A stretch of 64,000 bases of DNA from CALUVN01 sp944323595 (GTDB lineage Bacteria; Cyanobacteriota; Vampirovibrionia; Gastranaerophilales; Gastranaerophilaceae). The stretch is taken from contig OZ006972.1 in NCBI GenBank assembly GCA_963931255.1, positions 868,001-932,000 of the forward strand, given 5' to 3'. This document shows positions 8,151 through 16,862 of the stretch, piece after piece. Each line of letters opens with the position of its first letter. The first letter of the stretch is position 1. The notes under the pieces are model-generated. The model was not told where the DNA came from. It saw only the letters and a program-made list of their open reading frames with translations, and did no database searches. The translations under genes and the position numbers were made by a program.

Positions 8151-8915
8151 TTAAAACTTATTAAGAAAGAGCGTAACATTTTTTGCCCATTGGGCACCTA
8201 CCGATTTATCACAGTATTTACCTGAAAGTCCGAGTTGATAAACATCTTTTATATTTTCATTTTTGCGTTTTTTAAGTGTTCTTGCCATTACATCAATGCA
8301 GTCATCGACTTTAGAAAAAGTCCTGAGACCTTTTCTGCCCATGATACCGCCTACATTATTTCTAATCCGCGCAGCATAAGATGTTCCCCTGCCGGATTCA
8401 ACCATGGCAATTGATGCAATTACCGCCGGATTTACTCCGTATTTTTCACCTTTTTCAATAAAGACTTCACCTTTGCCGTAAAGGGGATTTTTTGTTATGT
8501 CTGCGCCTTTTTTGGTAATTAGTGAATTTATAACTAAATTCATATCTTCAGCGCTCTTGTTATACGTTCCGCCCAGAAGATTTGAAACGGCATCTGCAGT
8601 GTTCACACGAATTCTTTTTATTGCCGGATTTTTGGCAGCCTTTTCCAGATTCGGAACAACAAGTTTAGTAAAAGAATCACCGCTTGATGCTATGATATTT
8701 TTTGTTATATTAATTCTATGCATTTCCTGAATTTGTGCAGGATGCATAAAAGCTTCCGCAATTAAAAATACACCGGGCAGAACTTTTCTGTTTATTGTTT
8801 TTTCTGCCGTGTGAATTAATCTGTTTGAAACAGGAGCTGTTTTTTTAGATATTCTGTAAGCCGTGACATTCATTACACGACCTATTCGTCTGGGATTTAC
8901 CTGGGGTATTCGCAT
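8151..8915 (-). CDS. Glucosaminidase-like peptidoglycan hydrolase domain protein
   Basis: 254 residues. The C-terminal half (about 125-254) resembles GH73/mannosyl-glycoprotein glucosaminidase domains: AVIASIAMVESGRGTSYA with the likely catalytic Glu in VESG, then RNNVGGIMG and a closing segment with WAKNVTLFLN. The N-terminal half (1-120) is basic and has no recognisable domain or classical signal peptide, so how it reaches the wall is unclear. It may be delivered by a lineage-specific route or act in the cytoplasm. It could equally be a lysozyme-fold relative with a different bond specificity. Its 3' end lies 24 bases from the convergent GNAT gene. Confidence 0.65.
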   Translation of the reverse strand: MRIPQVNPRRIGRVMNVTAYRISKKTAPVSNRLIHTAEKTINRKVLPGVFLIAEAFMHPAQIQEMHRINITKNIIASSGDSFTKLVVPNLEKAAKNPAIKRIRVNTADAVSNLLGGTYNKSAEDMNLVINSLITKKGADITKNPLYGKGEVFIEKGEKYGVNPAVIASIAMVESGRGTSYAARIRNNVGGIMGRKGLRTFSKVDDCIDVMARTLKKRKNENIKDVYQLGLSGKYCDKSVGAQWAKNVTLFLNKF

Positions 8916-9042
8916 AATTTATCTGTCCTTATTTATCCGAAGTAATTTTATTTTAAAAAAATTTAAAATGCAATATCTAATCGGTAAAGTGTGTAATATT
9001 AAATTTTATCATCTCAATTTATATTAAATGCAGGAGAAGATT

Positions 9043-9288
9043 ATGAAAGTAAACAGAATTACATACACCCCGCGGAGTATTGTACACTCTAAAAGTCAGA
9101 CTCCGGCTTTCGGTGCAGTCCCTGCAAAAGTTAAAGACTCAATAATAAACTGCGGAATGTTCGCTGCAATCGTAGGAATTGGAGTACTTCTAGCAAAATT
9201 TTTCAAAAATTACCCGCAAAATGATTCAATCTTTTTAAATGACGGTTCTTACTTCTGTGAAGCTTATGAGCTTAATGAACTAGCCTAG
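9043..9288 (+). CDS. Small membrane-anchored protein with P-A-F-G-A motif
   Basis: 81 residues starting at the ATG at 9043. AGGAGA at 9032-9037 gives correct spacing to this ATG, whereas the ATG at 9028 has no ribosome site. An N-terminal basic stretch leads to TPAFGAVPAKV and then one hydrophobic helix (GMFAAIVGIGVLLAKFF). I recognise no family. The P-x-F-x-A motif just before a membrane helix recurs in other genes of this window. Its last 9 bases overlap the end of the convergent gene at 9280. Confidence 0.6.
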   Translation: MKVNRITYTPRSIVHSKSQTPAFGAVPAKVKDSIINCGMFAAIVGIGVLLAKFFKNYPQNDSIFLNDGSYFCEAYELNELA

Positions 9289-11160
9289 AGGATGTTCTGC
9301 CCAGTAAAGTCGTATAAAGAAACACGCAACGTGCTGAATGGAATCAACTCTAACCCATTGGCGTGTCGCTTTAAAGCGAATTGAATGCGCTGATTTTTCA
9401 GGATTTGGATGTGCGTAAGTGCATTCTTCGCAGTTAAAGAGAGAGAACTGGCTCTTTGCCGCTCTTTTACAAGCAGCAAGAAGTTCTGATGCAAGTTCTT
9501 CTTTACCGAGTCTTTTTGCCAGATAATAACCTGAAATTAACCCCTCTGAGCGCGCTCCGTCAGGGAAATAATGGTCACCGTAGTTATAGTAAAATCCCCC
9601 CTCATAATCAAGATAAGGATTGTCAGTCGCAGTGTACATCTTTTCTACCATAGTATTTGCGTCCGTGAGTACAAAATTAATGTAATCATCTTTTCTAAAT
9701 CCGTCAATATCAACCCATGTATCAATGGCCTGCATAAGCCAAGCGTCTGACGGAAGTGCTGTGAACTGGTCGCCGTAAATTTTCGGGCGTTCATTTACAA
9801 TCCAATCAAGAGCTCTGTGACAGTTAGATTTTACTTCTTCCACAAGCGCATTATCTTCATCAAAATCTTTTACAAACAATGCCAGCCCGAACAAGGCTTC
9901 CCCCGGATAATAAAAAGAAAATGTTTCTTTGCGCTCTTTTTCGGTCATATTAATAAGCGGCTTGCCGTCATTATAAGACGGGTGAATATAGTAGCCGAGC
10001 ATCTCACCTGTTTCAGTAATTCTGCTGATTAAATGCCGTGCAAATCCTTTAATATAACCGTCATAAGATTTGTCGCCCGTTACTGTTCTGTATTGCATCA
10101 TCATAATCAGAGCCAAACCTGTGCCGCCCAGTTTGCCTTTATTATTGTAATGTGCATACATTCCGGTCTGACCGTTAACATCATGTTCACGAACAATAGT
10201 TGTTGTCCAGTCAATAGCACGTTTTGCGGCATCCAGATATTTGCGGTCTTTCGTCTGTAAATATGTTTTAATCAGCGTAATAGCACCGCCGCAGTGACGC
10301 AAATCATTATAGTACAGGTTGTCTTCTTTTCTGTTAGGATGTTCATGATCTTTTCTTGTATCTGTTGCCGCGTCATAATAATACAAAAATCGCCCGTCAT
10401 CATACATTGTATTCACAAGCCAGTCAGAAGTTTTTATATACTGGTCAAGCAATATTTCATAACTGAATTCGGGGTATAGAATATTTCCCCTGTAAAGCGG
10501 AACGCATTTATCATTATAAGTCACAAAGGCACGGCTTTTTAATAAAAACAACTCATAATCAGCGGAAGTTTTAAGAATTCTGATTCTCTCAGGAACTCTT
10601 GTTGTAAGCTTTGCTATAGGAGATTTCCTCAAAAGAGCCTTGATAACCGCATTAAGCCCCAGATGGCTCTGCAAAACAGCATCCGTCGGCATATAATACC
10701 ATGATAAATTCCCCTGTTTGAGTTCCAAACCGTTTATACCGATTTCAAAACGGTTTTCATTAAACTTTGTCTGCTGTAAATCTTCATATTTTACAGGATG
10801 TTTTTCTGAAACATACTCGAGCATGATTCTGCATTTTTTTTCGTCAGCAAAATCAAATTTATCAAAATTTTTGTTCTCTCTGATTTTTTCAAGATTTCTG
10901 TCAATAGTGGCTGCGAGATCCTTTTTGCGGCTGCCCCAGCGGATAGGTGCAATATGCGCCTGAAAAACCGTTATATATGTAAAAGACAAAGACGGTATAT
11001 AATCAAAAATTCCGTCAAGATTAATACCTGATATATCAACATTTTCACCTGTTATAAGAGCGGTTCTGATACGTTTCAGAAGCTCTGCAACCGGTGTAAA
11101 ATCCTGACTGTAATATTTTTTTTCTACATAATTTTCAATTTTAAAATCAAGTTTTTCCAT
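9280..11160 (-). CDS. Predicted alpha/alpha-toroid (six-hairpin glycosidase-like) protein
   Basis: 626 residues. The C-terminal two thirds (about 230-620) consist of repeated helical hairpins with aromatic and acidic loop motifs: YDDGRFLYYYD, DLRHCGGAI, GTGLALIMM, YYPGEALFGLALF, SDAWLMQAID and GGFYYNYGDHYFPDGA. This is how alpha/alpha-barrel glycosidases and epimerases look. The N-terminal 200 residues form a separate alpha/beta region that I cannot assign. No signal peptide is visible. GAGGAA lies six bases before the ATG. A role in glycan metabolism is plausible, but neither substrate nor reaction can be read from sequence. Confidence 0.7.
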   Translation of the reverse strand: MEKLDFKIENYVEKKYYSQDFTPVAELLKRIRTALITGENVDISGINLDGIFDYIPSLSFTYITVFQAHIAPIRWGSRKKDLAATIDRNLEKIRENKNFDKFDFADEKKCRIMLEYVSEKHPVKYEDLQQTKFNENRFEIGINGLELKQGNLSWYYMPTDAVLQSHLGLNAVIKALLRKSPIAKLTTRVPERIRILKTSADYELFLLKSRAFVTYNDKCVPLYRGNILYPEFSYEILLDQYIKTSDWLVNTMYDDGRFLYYYDAATDTRKDHEHPNRKEDNLYYNDLRHCGGAITLIKTYLQTKDRKYLDAAKRAIDWTTTIVREHDVNGQTGMYAHYNNKGKLGGTGLALIMMMQYRTVTGDKSYDGYIKGFARHLISRITETGEMLGYYIHPSYNDGKPLINMTEKERKETFSFYYPGEALFGLALFVKDFDEDNALVEEVKSNCHRALDWIVNERPKIYGDQFTALPSDAWLMQAIDTWVDIDGFRKDDYINFVLTDANTMVEKMYTATDNPYLDYEGGFYYNYGDHYFPDGARSEGLISGYYLAKRLGKEELASELLAACKRAAKSQFSLFNCEECTYAHPNPEKSAHSIRFKATRQWVRVDSIQHVACFFIRLYWAEHPLG

Positions 11161-11271
11161 AACCGTTCCTCGCTATAGTAACAATGATACCATAAATCAC
11201 GATTTACATATCAACAAAACGGTTTATTTTTGATTGTAAGCCCGCCAAACATTTATAATTATAAACTGTTA

Positions 11272-11679
11272 TTATTCACTTACTATAAAAGGCGACATCG
11301 TAAGGGGTTTTTGCGGATTATCTTTTGAATATACAACCATTACATAGGAGCCTGTTTGATTTATGACAACATAGTCATCATAATAATACATCTGTTCTTC
11401 TTTTAACCTTGCGTTATGCGTCCAGTAAAGTTCATACCCCAATCTGCCGGCACTTCCTTTTTTGATTACCTGTATATAGATGTTGTGTGTTTTTACCTTT
11501 TTAGGGAGAAGTATAAGATAGTATATCCGCTCTCCGGGTTTGAAAACAGTATCGTTATCCATTACCGTTTCGACTGTTATCTGATTTTTATTAAACAAAA
11601 TCATCGGCTTTGTATTTGAACAGGCCGTTGTCGTCAGGATTACAAGAATTGATAGTATGTAGAGTACAAATCTTTTCAT
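11272..11679 (-). CDS. Small predicted lipoprotein, unknown function
   Basis: 135 residues. The N-terminus MKRFVLYILSILVILTT followed by TAC-S is a lipoprotein signal peptide with the lipobox cysteine at about residue 20. The mature part is beta-rich (YYLILLPKKVKTHNIYIQV, GSYVMVVYSKD) and looks like an immunoglobulin-like or beta-sandwich domain. Its ATG overlaps the stop of the large TPR protein (TGATG), so the two are translationally coupled and probably act together at the cell envelope. Confidence 0.8.
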   Translation of the reverse strand: MKRFVLYILSILVILTTTACSNTKPMILFNKNQITVETVMDNDTVFKPGERIYYLILLPKKVKTHNIYIQVIKKGSAGRLGYELYWTHNARLKEEQMYYYDDYVVINQTGSYVMVVYSKDNPQKPLTMSPFIVSE

Positions 11680-13721
11680 CAGCTTAATTTTTTAATCTTA
11701 TCTAATACAGGTGCAACCTGCGTTTCGTCGGTATTATATTCAAGGAATTTTTGATAATTTTTAACTGCCTCTTCTTTGTTATTTTCTGTTTCAAAAGCAA
11801 GAGCAAGCGCAAAATATGCATAGGCGTATTTTGAATCTATTGAAATTACCCTGTTAAAACACTCTTTGCTGCCTGCAATATCGTTATCATTTGCATAAGC
11901 CAGCCCGAGGTTGAACCAGCCGTCAGCGTATGACGGATTTACAAATATTGCTTTTTTATAGAAATCTACAGCTTTCTCCATATCGTTTTGAGCCTTGTAA
12001 ATATTACCGAGTTTAAGCAGTGTTACTTCATCGCTCGGATTAATTTTCAAAGCAGCCTGATAGTTTCTAATTGCATCATCAAATTTTTTGGATTTAAAAC
12101 TTTCATCAGCAATGGCAATAAAATCTTTATTACGTTGTGCATCAAGAGCAGCGTCTTCCTGAGCTGCTTTTGCCGTATTATCACTAACAACAACCGCAGG
12201 AATTTCCATATCATCAGTAATTTCTATATTAGATGCAACTTCCTTATTCTGGGTTGATGCAATAAAGTCAGCGTATTCTTCACTGTAAAGCTGATTATCC
12301 GGAGACATATTAATAGCTTCTTCATAAAATTCTGCGGCTTTGTCATTCATTTTGCAAGCTCTGTAAGCACGTGCAAGCCCGAAATATGCCTCACTGTCTT
12401 TTGTACCTAATTCAACGGCCTTTTCAAAATGTTCGGCGGCTTTCGAAAAATTAGATGCCGTAAGTTCAAGGTTCCCTTGAGCCATAAGAGCTGTCAGCAG
12501 ATTATCTTTTATAAGTTTGCTGTCATCCCAGTTCATAATATCTTCATAAAGCGCAATAGCTTCCTCATAACGGTTAAGAGCATGGAGTGCTATAGCTTTA
12601 TCAGTCTTAACCTGCAGGTCTTTACTGTCAAGCGCAAGAATTTCATCATAGTATTTAAGCGCATGTTCATAATCTTTCTGGATGTGATAGCATTTGGCAA
12701 TTTCTTTTTTCAAAGAAATATCATCCTTATCCTTTTCAATTGCCTTTGCAAATTCCGCTATAGCTAAATCGTAATTTTTATCACGTTCGTACAATATTGC
12801 AAGGTTTTTAAAACCTCTCACATCATCAGGAAATTTTTCAGTATAAATTTTGTACTGTTCAATAGCAGCGGCATTATTACCTATATCAGCCAGAAGATTG
12901 GCGTAATCAAGCCTTAAAGAATGAAGCTGCGGCGCCTGTTTAAATATAACATCATACTGTGCAAGCGCCTGATTGTTTCTTTCAAGTTCCTGATACGCAA
13001 GAGCGAGAGAAACATGTGCAGAAGTATTTTCATAATCCGCACTTACAGCCTTTTCAAGCATTTCTACCGCTTTATCGTAATCTTTAAGTTTAAAAAGTGC
13101 CTGACCGTAGTTTGAATAGTATTTAAAATCATTCGGATTTTTAGCAAGAAGTTCAGCATAAGCAGCTGCTGCATTCTGTGAATCTCCTGCGGCAAATAGT
13201 GAATTTGCAAGGTTCTCTCTGGCTTCTTTATGATTAGGATAGGCCGTCAGAAATTTTTGATAATTTTCAATTCCGGCTTTGTATTCTCCAAGCTGGTATT
13301 GAACATTTGCTATATTCAGGTAATTGTATTTGTATTCCGGAAATATTTTCAAAGCATTTTCATAAGCCGCAAGTGCCTGTTTATAATCACCTTTTGTCTG
13401 GTAAATATTACCTATGCTTATGAAAATAAAAGCATCGTTAGGACGGAGTTTTGCAACCTTGGAATACGCGGCTAAAGCTTCATCGTATTTATCAAGTTCC
13501 GTATAAAGACCTGCAAGTTTTGTATAAAGCAGCGCATCATCTCCTGTAAGCTGAATTGCCTGCAGAACTTTTTCCACTGCAGCTTCATAATTATGCTGAT
13601 ACTCAAGTGTACATGCCTGTTGATAAAATGTAGTTGCCTCAGGCGACATATATGCGTCTGCAGGAACCATCCCCGCCAAAGCCATAACCATCATTGTAGA
13701 TATAATAAAATGCTTATTAAT
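11679..13721 (-). CDS. Exported TPR-repeat protein (probable ATT start)
   Basis: About 680 residues made almost wholly of tetratricopeptide repeats (roughly 34-residue units such as YEAALKIFPEYKYNYLNIA and AYFGLARAYRACKMNDKA), with a non-repeat linker around the middle of the second half. The first GTG in frame (13760) has no ribosome site. A perfect AGGAG at 13729-13733 sits seven bases before an ATT codon at 13721. Starting there gives (M)NKHFIISTMMVMALAGMVPADA, a textbook signal peptide with an A-x-A cleavage site. I therefore place the start at ATT, a rare codon. The protein is a scaffold in the periplasm or on the membrane, coupled to the downstream lipoprotein. Confidence 0.85.
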   Translation of the reverse strand: MNKHFIISTMMVMALAGMVPADAYMSPEATTFYQQACTLEYQHNYEAAVEKVLQAIQLTGDDALLYTKLAGLYTELDKYDEALAAYSKVAKLRPNDAFIFISIGNIYQTKGDYKQALAAYENALKIFPEYKYNYLNIANVQYQLGEYKAGIENYQKFLTAYPNHKEARENLANSLFAAGDSQNAAAAYAELLAKNPNDFKYYSNYGQALFKLKDYDKAVEMLEKAVSADYENTSAHVSLALAYQELERNNQALAQYDVIFKQAPQLHSLRLDYANLLADIGNNAAAIEQYKIYTEKFPDDVRGFKNLAILYERDKNYDLAIAEFAKAIEKDKDDISLKKEIAKCYHIQKDYEHALKYYDEILALDSKDLQVKTDKAIALHALNRYEEAIALYEDIMNWDDSKLIKDNLLTALMAQGNLELTASNFSKAAEHFEKAVELGTKDSEAYFGLARAYRACKMNDKAAEFYEEAINMSPDNQLYSEEYADFIASTQNKEVASNIEITDDMEIPAVVVSDNTAKAAQEDAALDAQRNKDFIAIADESFKSKKFDDAIRNYQAALKINPSDEVTLLKLGNIYKAQNDMEKAVDFYKKAIFVNPSYADGWFNLGLAYANDNDIAGSKECFNRVISIDSKYAYAYFALALAFETENNKEEAVKNYQKFLEYNTDETQVAPVLDKIKKLS

Positions 13722-13728
13722 TGTTCCG

Positions 13729-13733
13729 CTCCT
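13729..13733 (-). promoter_or_regulatory. Ribosome binding site that points to an ATT start
   Basis: The minus strand reads AGGAG here. The only codon at correct distance in the TPR reading frame is ATT at 13721-13719, seven bases away. No ATG, GTG or TTG is available at that spacing. Confidence 0.6.
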
Positions 13734-13765
13734 AATTTTTCCCTGCTGACATTTTAGCACAAAAT

Positions 13766-14686
13766 TTATATTAGTGTAAAGCTGTGAGAATAGATTTTCC
13801 TGTTAAAAATAATCTCTGCGGCTTTTATAATTTTGCACATTTCATCATCGTTCAGGTCATACTCAGGCACCGAATAATCCGGAAAATCCGACATTTGTTT
13901 TACCAGAGCCAGATACAAATCATCAACGCTTTTTTCCGGTATACCCTTTTCCAACATTTTAAAAATTCTGATAAGTTCAGCATCCCCCGCATCGGCAATA
14001 ACAGCATCCAGACCGGCACCGTATGCAAGAACCCCGAATACTCTGTTTATTAAAGGCCGCAGCTCCGCAGGCGAGCCGTTTGAAATATTTGAAAGACCTA
14101 TGACTGTTTTAACTGGAGGATCAAAACTTTCTTTTATCATTTTTATTGTTCCCAGAACCTCCAGCCCCTGTGACTGGTCAACACTCACAGGCAAAACCAG
14201 CGGGTCAAAAAATATTTTTTCAGAGTTGATACCCTTTGCCACTGAATTTTCATACATCTCAAACGCAATTTCCAACCTGCCGTCAGCCGTCTTTGGAATT
14301 CCTGTCTCTTTTGACAGGGTTAATTCTATAAGATTACTTTGAAATTCAAGCGCCAGATCAGTCATCTTCTCAAATCTGATTTCATCATTACTTGTACTGT
14401 TGATAAATGTTTTAGCAGGATTTTTAACACTTAACAAACCGGCTGCCATCTCATCCGCGTTTGTGGTATCAATAGAAATTCCAAGGTCAGAATGCCTTTC
14501 CAGCAGCTTACAAAGCCATGGAACTATCCCTTTTAAATCACCTTTTGCCGGTCCGACATTCAAATCCGCATAATCCATATTTTTTTGCTTGTCAAGTATT
14601 GTTAAAATTACATCCTCATCACGGGATAAAAGAGCCTCACGAATCTTCGGGGATATAATATGTATGTTTTCTCCAATTAAAATCAT
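13766..14686 (-). CDS. Pterin-binding methyltransferase-like protein (AcsE/MetH-pterin type)
   Basis: 306 residues forming one pterin-binding TIM barrel of the dihydropteroate synthase superfamily: ENIHIISPKIREAL, DYADLNVGPAKGD with the conserved Asn, ISIDTTNADEM, FINSTSND, FDPLVLPVSVDQSQG and TVIGLSNISNGSP. This arrangement matches methyltetrahydrofolate:corrinoid protein methyltransferases (AcsE) and the folate domain of MetH rather than FolP. It would move a methyl group between folate and a cobalamin protein. No corrinoid Fe-S protein or other Wood-Ljungdahl gene is next to it. Its stop is 44 bases from the proposed TPR start, so it may lead that operon. Confidence 0.82.
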   Translation of the reverse strand: MILIGENIHIISPKIREALLSRDEDVILTILDKQKNMDYADLNVGPAKGDLKGIVPWLCKLLERHSDLGISIDTTNADEMAAGLLSVKNPAKTFINSTSNDEIRFEKMTDLALEFQSNLIELTLSKETGIPKTADGRLEIAFEMYENSVAKGINSEKIFFDPLVLPVSVDQSQGLEVLGTIKMIKESFDPPVKTVIGLSNISNGSPAELRPLINRVFGVLAYGAGLDAVIADAGDAELIRIFKMLEKGIPEKSVDDLYLALVKQMSDFPDYSVPEYDLNDDEMCKIIKAAEIIFNRKIYSHSFTLI

Positions 14687-14848
14687 AGCCTTATTTTAGC
14701 ACAAATAACTTATATGAAAATAGTGACTAAAAGCATATAATATTACAAAAAAATATTATTGTTACAAAAATTTACACAGCCGGCGTAGATGAACAGATTA
14801 CATTCCGGAGAATTAATTACTGCATAGGTAGTAAAAGTTCTGAAAAAA

Positions 14849-14857
14849 TGTTATAAT
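14849..14857 (+). promoter_or_regulatory. Extended -10 promoter
   Basis: TGTTATAAT (TGn followed by a perfect TATAAT at 14852-14857) lies in the otherwise gene-free stretch 14687-14953. No good -35 element is seen. It would start a transcript near 14864 with a leader of about 90 nt for the 52-residue protein at 14954. Confidence 0.6.
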
Positions 14858-14953
14858 AAATACATTGGATAAGTAAGTGTATTTAGTATAAGTATATGAA
14901 ACAACAAATAATTTTTGGGGCTCTCAAAAACAAAAAGGAAAAGGAGTAATTGT

Positions 14954-15112
14954 ATGGCAACATTAGTAACACCAACGACAGACAAAACCATCAAATCGAA
15001 ATTCAACGATGAATTTGAAAACTATCTGAAAAATCAATGCTTAAAAACAACTTTCAACGGAATTGAATTGGAAACATTCTCTTGGTATAAGAAAGTATTA
15101 GGTCTTGCATAA
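14954..15112 (+). CDS. 52-residue small protein, unknown function
   Basis: The ATG at 14954 is preceded by a strong AAGGAG (14941-14946), which decides the start over the in-frame TTG further upstream. The product begins MATLVTPTTDKTIKSK and contains LKNQCLKTTFNGIELETF. It is hydrophilic and has one cysteine, no signal peptide and no membrane helix. I know no family. The unit has its own extended -10 promoter, a long leader and a terminator, which argues for an independently regulated, well-expressed gene. Confidence 0.65.
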   Translation: MATLVTPTTDKTIKSKFNDEFENYLKNQCLKTTFNGIELETFSWYKKVLGLA

Positions 15113-15148
15113 TCAAAATTTTAAAAGAAAGGGTAGAATATTCAAAAG

Positions 15149-15178
15149 TGCCAATCGAAACCGCAGGTTGGTATTTTT
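15149..15178 (+). terminator. Intrinsic terminator after the 52-residue protein gene
   Basis: An eight-base stem (15149-15156 with 15166-15173, including two G-T pairs) is followed by a T-rich run. It lies between the small gene and the convergent hydF. Confidence 0.55.
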
Positions 15179-15184
15179 GTATAT

Positions 15185-16381
15185 TCATTTTCTAAAGATG
15201 CTTATGGCTCTTGGCAAAATACCCAAACAGTAGGAAATAACAACACCATAGTTTGTGATAGGGATACCTGCCGCATTCGCAAGAAGTATTCGGGAAAGAA
15301 TTTCGCGCCTGTTCGTCATACAAGCACCACAATGGATAATCAGCTTATATCCTGTTATATCAGGAAAATCATGACCTGAATAATGCTCTATTGTAAGTTC
15401 TTTTCCGGTCTTTTTACGAAGAAGTGCCGGAATTTTAACTGTACCGATATCATCTTCTATAGCATGATGAGTACAACTTTCCAGAATCAAGACTCTGTCA
15501 CCGTCATTCAAGGACGCAATTGCATCAGCGCCCTGTACAAACGCGTCTAAATCACCTTTCAATCTTGCAAAAAGGATTGAAAATGACGTAAGCGGGATTT
15601 CCTGCGGTACAATTTCGCTTACGGTTTTGAAAGCCTGTGAATCAGTTACGACAAGTGCAGGAGGGGTTTTTAAGTTTTTAATCGCCGCATCCAGTTCTGT
15701 TTCCTTAACAACATAACTTAAACAATTACTATCCAGCAAATCCCTTATTGTCTGCACCTGCGGCAGGATAATTCTGCCTTTCGGGGCTTCTTTGTCAATC
15801 GGGATTACCAGAATAACCGTATCCCCCTCATTCACCAGATCACCTGCTATTTTCGGAGAATTTATAAAATCCTCAGGAAGCATTTTAACCAGCATATCTT
15901 TAAATTTAAAAATTATCTTTTCATCACTAACTGCAGATGTAATAAGGATTTTATCCGTATAATTTACAATCTCGCTTAATTTCTCGCCGCTAATCTGCTC
16001 TATATCGCATTTATTTATAACAACCAGATAAGGAATTTTCAATTCATCAAATTTCTTAAACAAATCTTTTTCATATTCGTCAATACCGTTAAAATCGCAG
16101 ATTACAACGGCAATATCCGTACGGTTAATAATTTTCAAAGTTTTTTCAATCCTCTGTCCGGAAAGCAACGTTTTATCATCCAACCCTGCAGTATCAAGAA
16201 AAGTTACCGGACCGACAGGCAAAAGCTCCATCGATTTTTCAACCACGTCAGTCGTTGTGCCGGCTATATCAGATACTATGGACATATCCTGACCCGTTAT
16301 TTTATTTAAAAATGAAGACTTCCCTACATTTGTTTTACCGAAAATCCCGATATGAAGTCTCATAGATTTCAATGTTTTCAT
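15185..16381 (-). CDS. hydF: [FeFe]-hydrogenase H-cluster maturation GTPase HydF
   Basis: 398 residues. The N-terminal GTPase domain has the P-loop GKTNVGKSSFLN, switch motif DIAGTTTD, DTAGLDD and NKCD. The C-terminal cluster-binding domain has CTHH (around residue 300) and HCGACM (around 350), the conserved C-x-H and C-x2-C ligands of HydF. HydF is the scaffold on which the 2Fe subcluster is assembled before transfer to apo-hydrogenase. This fits the hydrogenase genes at 0.8-5.5 kb. HydE and HydG are not in the window. AAAGGGG precedes the ATG at 16381. It lies downstream of rpsO but behind a terminator. Confidence 0.95.
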   Translation of the reverse strand: MKTLKSMRLHIGIFGKTNVGKSSFLNKITGQDMSIVSDIAGTTTDVVEKSMELLPVGPVTFLDTAGLDDKTLLSGQRIEKTLKIINRTDIAVVICDFNGIDEYEKDLFKKFDELKIPYLVVINKCDIEQISGEKLSEIVNYTDKILITSAVSDEKIIFKFKDMLVKMLPEDFINSPKIAGDLVNEGDTVILVIPIDKEAPKGRIILPQVQTIRDLLDSNCLSYVVKETELDAAIKNLKTPPALVVTDSQAFKTVSEIVPQEIPLTSFSILFARLKGDLDAFVQGADAIASLNDGDRVLILESCTHHAIEDDIGTVKIPALLRKKTGKELTIEHYSGHDFPDITGYKLIIHCGACMTNRREILSRILLANAAGIPITNYGVVISYCLGILPRAISIFRK

Positions 16382-16440
16382 AAAGCCCCTTTATTTTACT
16401 GACAAATAACCAACACCGTTTTACAAAGCACCGGATACAA

Positions 16441-16466
16441 AAAAGGCACTCCGGAGAGTGCCTTTT
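16441..16466 (-). terminator. Intrinsic terminator of rpsO
   Basis: An 11-bp perfect stem (16441-16451 with 16456-16466, AAAAGGCACTC and its complement) has a four-base loop and runs into a T-tract on the minus strand, 12 bases after the rpsO stop. Confidence 0.9.
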
Positions 16467-16477
16467 CTTGTTTAGAA

Positions 16478-16747
16478 TTAACCTCTGATACCTAACTTTT
16501 TAATCAATTCTCTGTACTCATCAAGGTTTTGATCTTTAAGGTAAGAAAGTAATCTCTTTCTTTTACCAACCATCATCAACAGACCTCTTTTAGTAGCAAA
16601 GTCTTTTTTATTGTTTTTCAAGTGTTCGGTAAGTTCAGAAATTTTCTTGCTCATCAAAGCGATTTGAACGGCAGGAGAACCTGTATCTTTTTCGTTCGCA
16701 CCGTATTCTTTAATGATGTCTTGTTTGTTTTTCAAATTAATTGACAT
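16478..16747 (-). CDS. rpsO: 30S ribosomal protein S15
   Basis: 89 residues, the usual length. It shows the S15 hallmarks: NEKDTGSPAVQIALMSKKI, LTEHLKNNKKDF, and GLLMMVGKRKRLLSYL. S15 binds 16S rRNA helices 20-22 early in 30S assembly. An AAGGA lies about ten bases before the ATG. It appears to be monocistronic, bounded by its own terminator. Confidence 0.97.
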   Translation of the reverse strand: MSINLKNKQDIIKEYGANEKDTGSPAVQIALMSKKISELTEHLKNNKKDFATKRGLLMMVGKRKRLLSYLKDQNLDEYRELIKKLGIRG

Positions 16748-16862
16748 GATATATTTTTCCTTATTTAGTGTGAGTTGCTATTTTGGCGTAAGCACTCTAC
16801 AAGGACATCATAATATATCAATCCCAAAAATCAAGCCCATGAAAACCGCATGTTACAAATAA

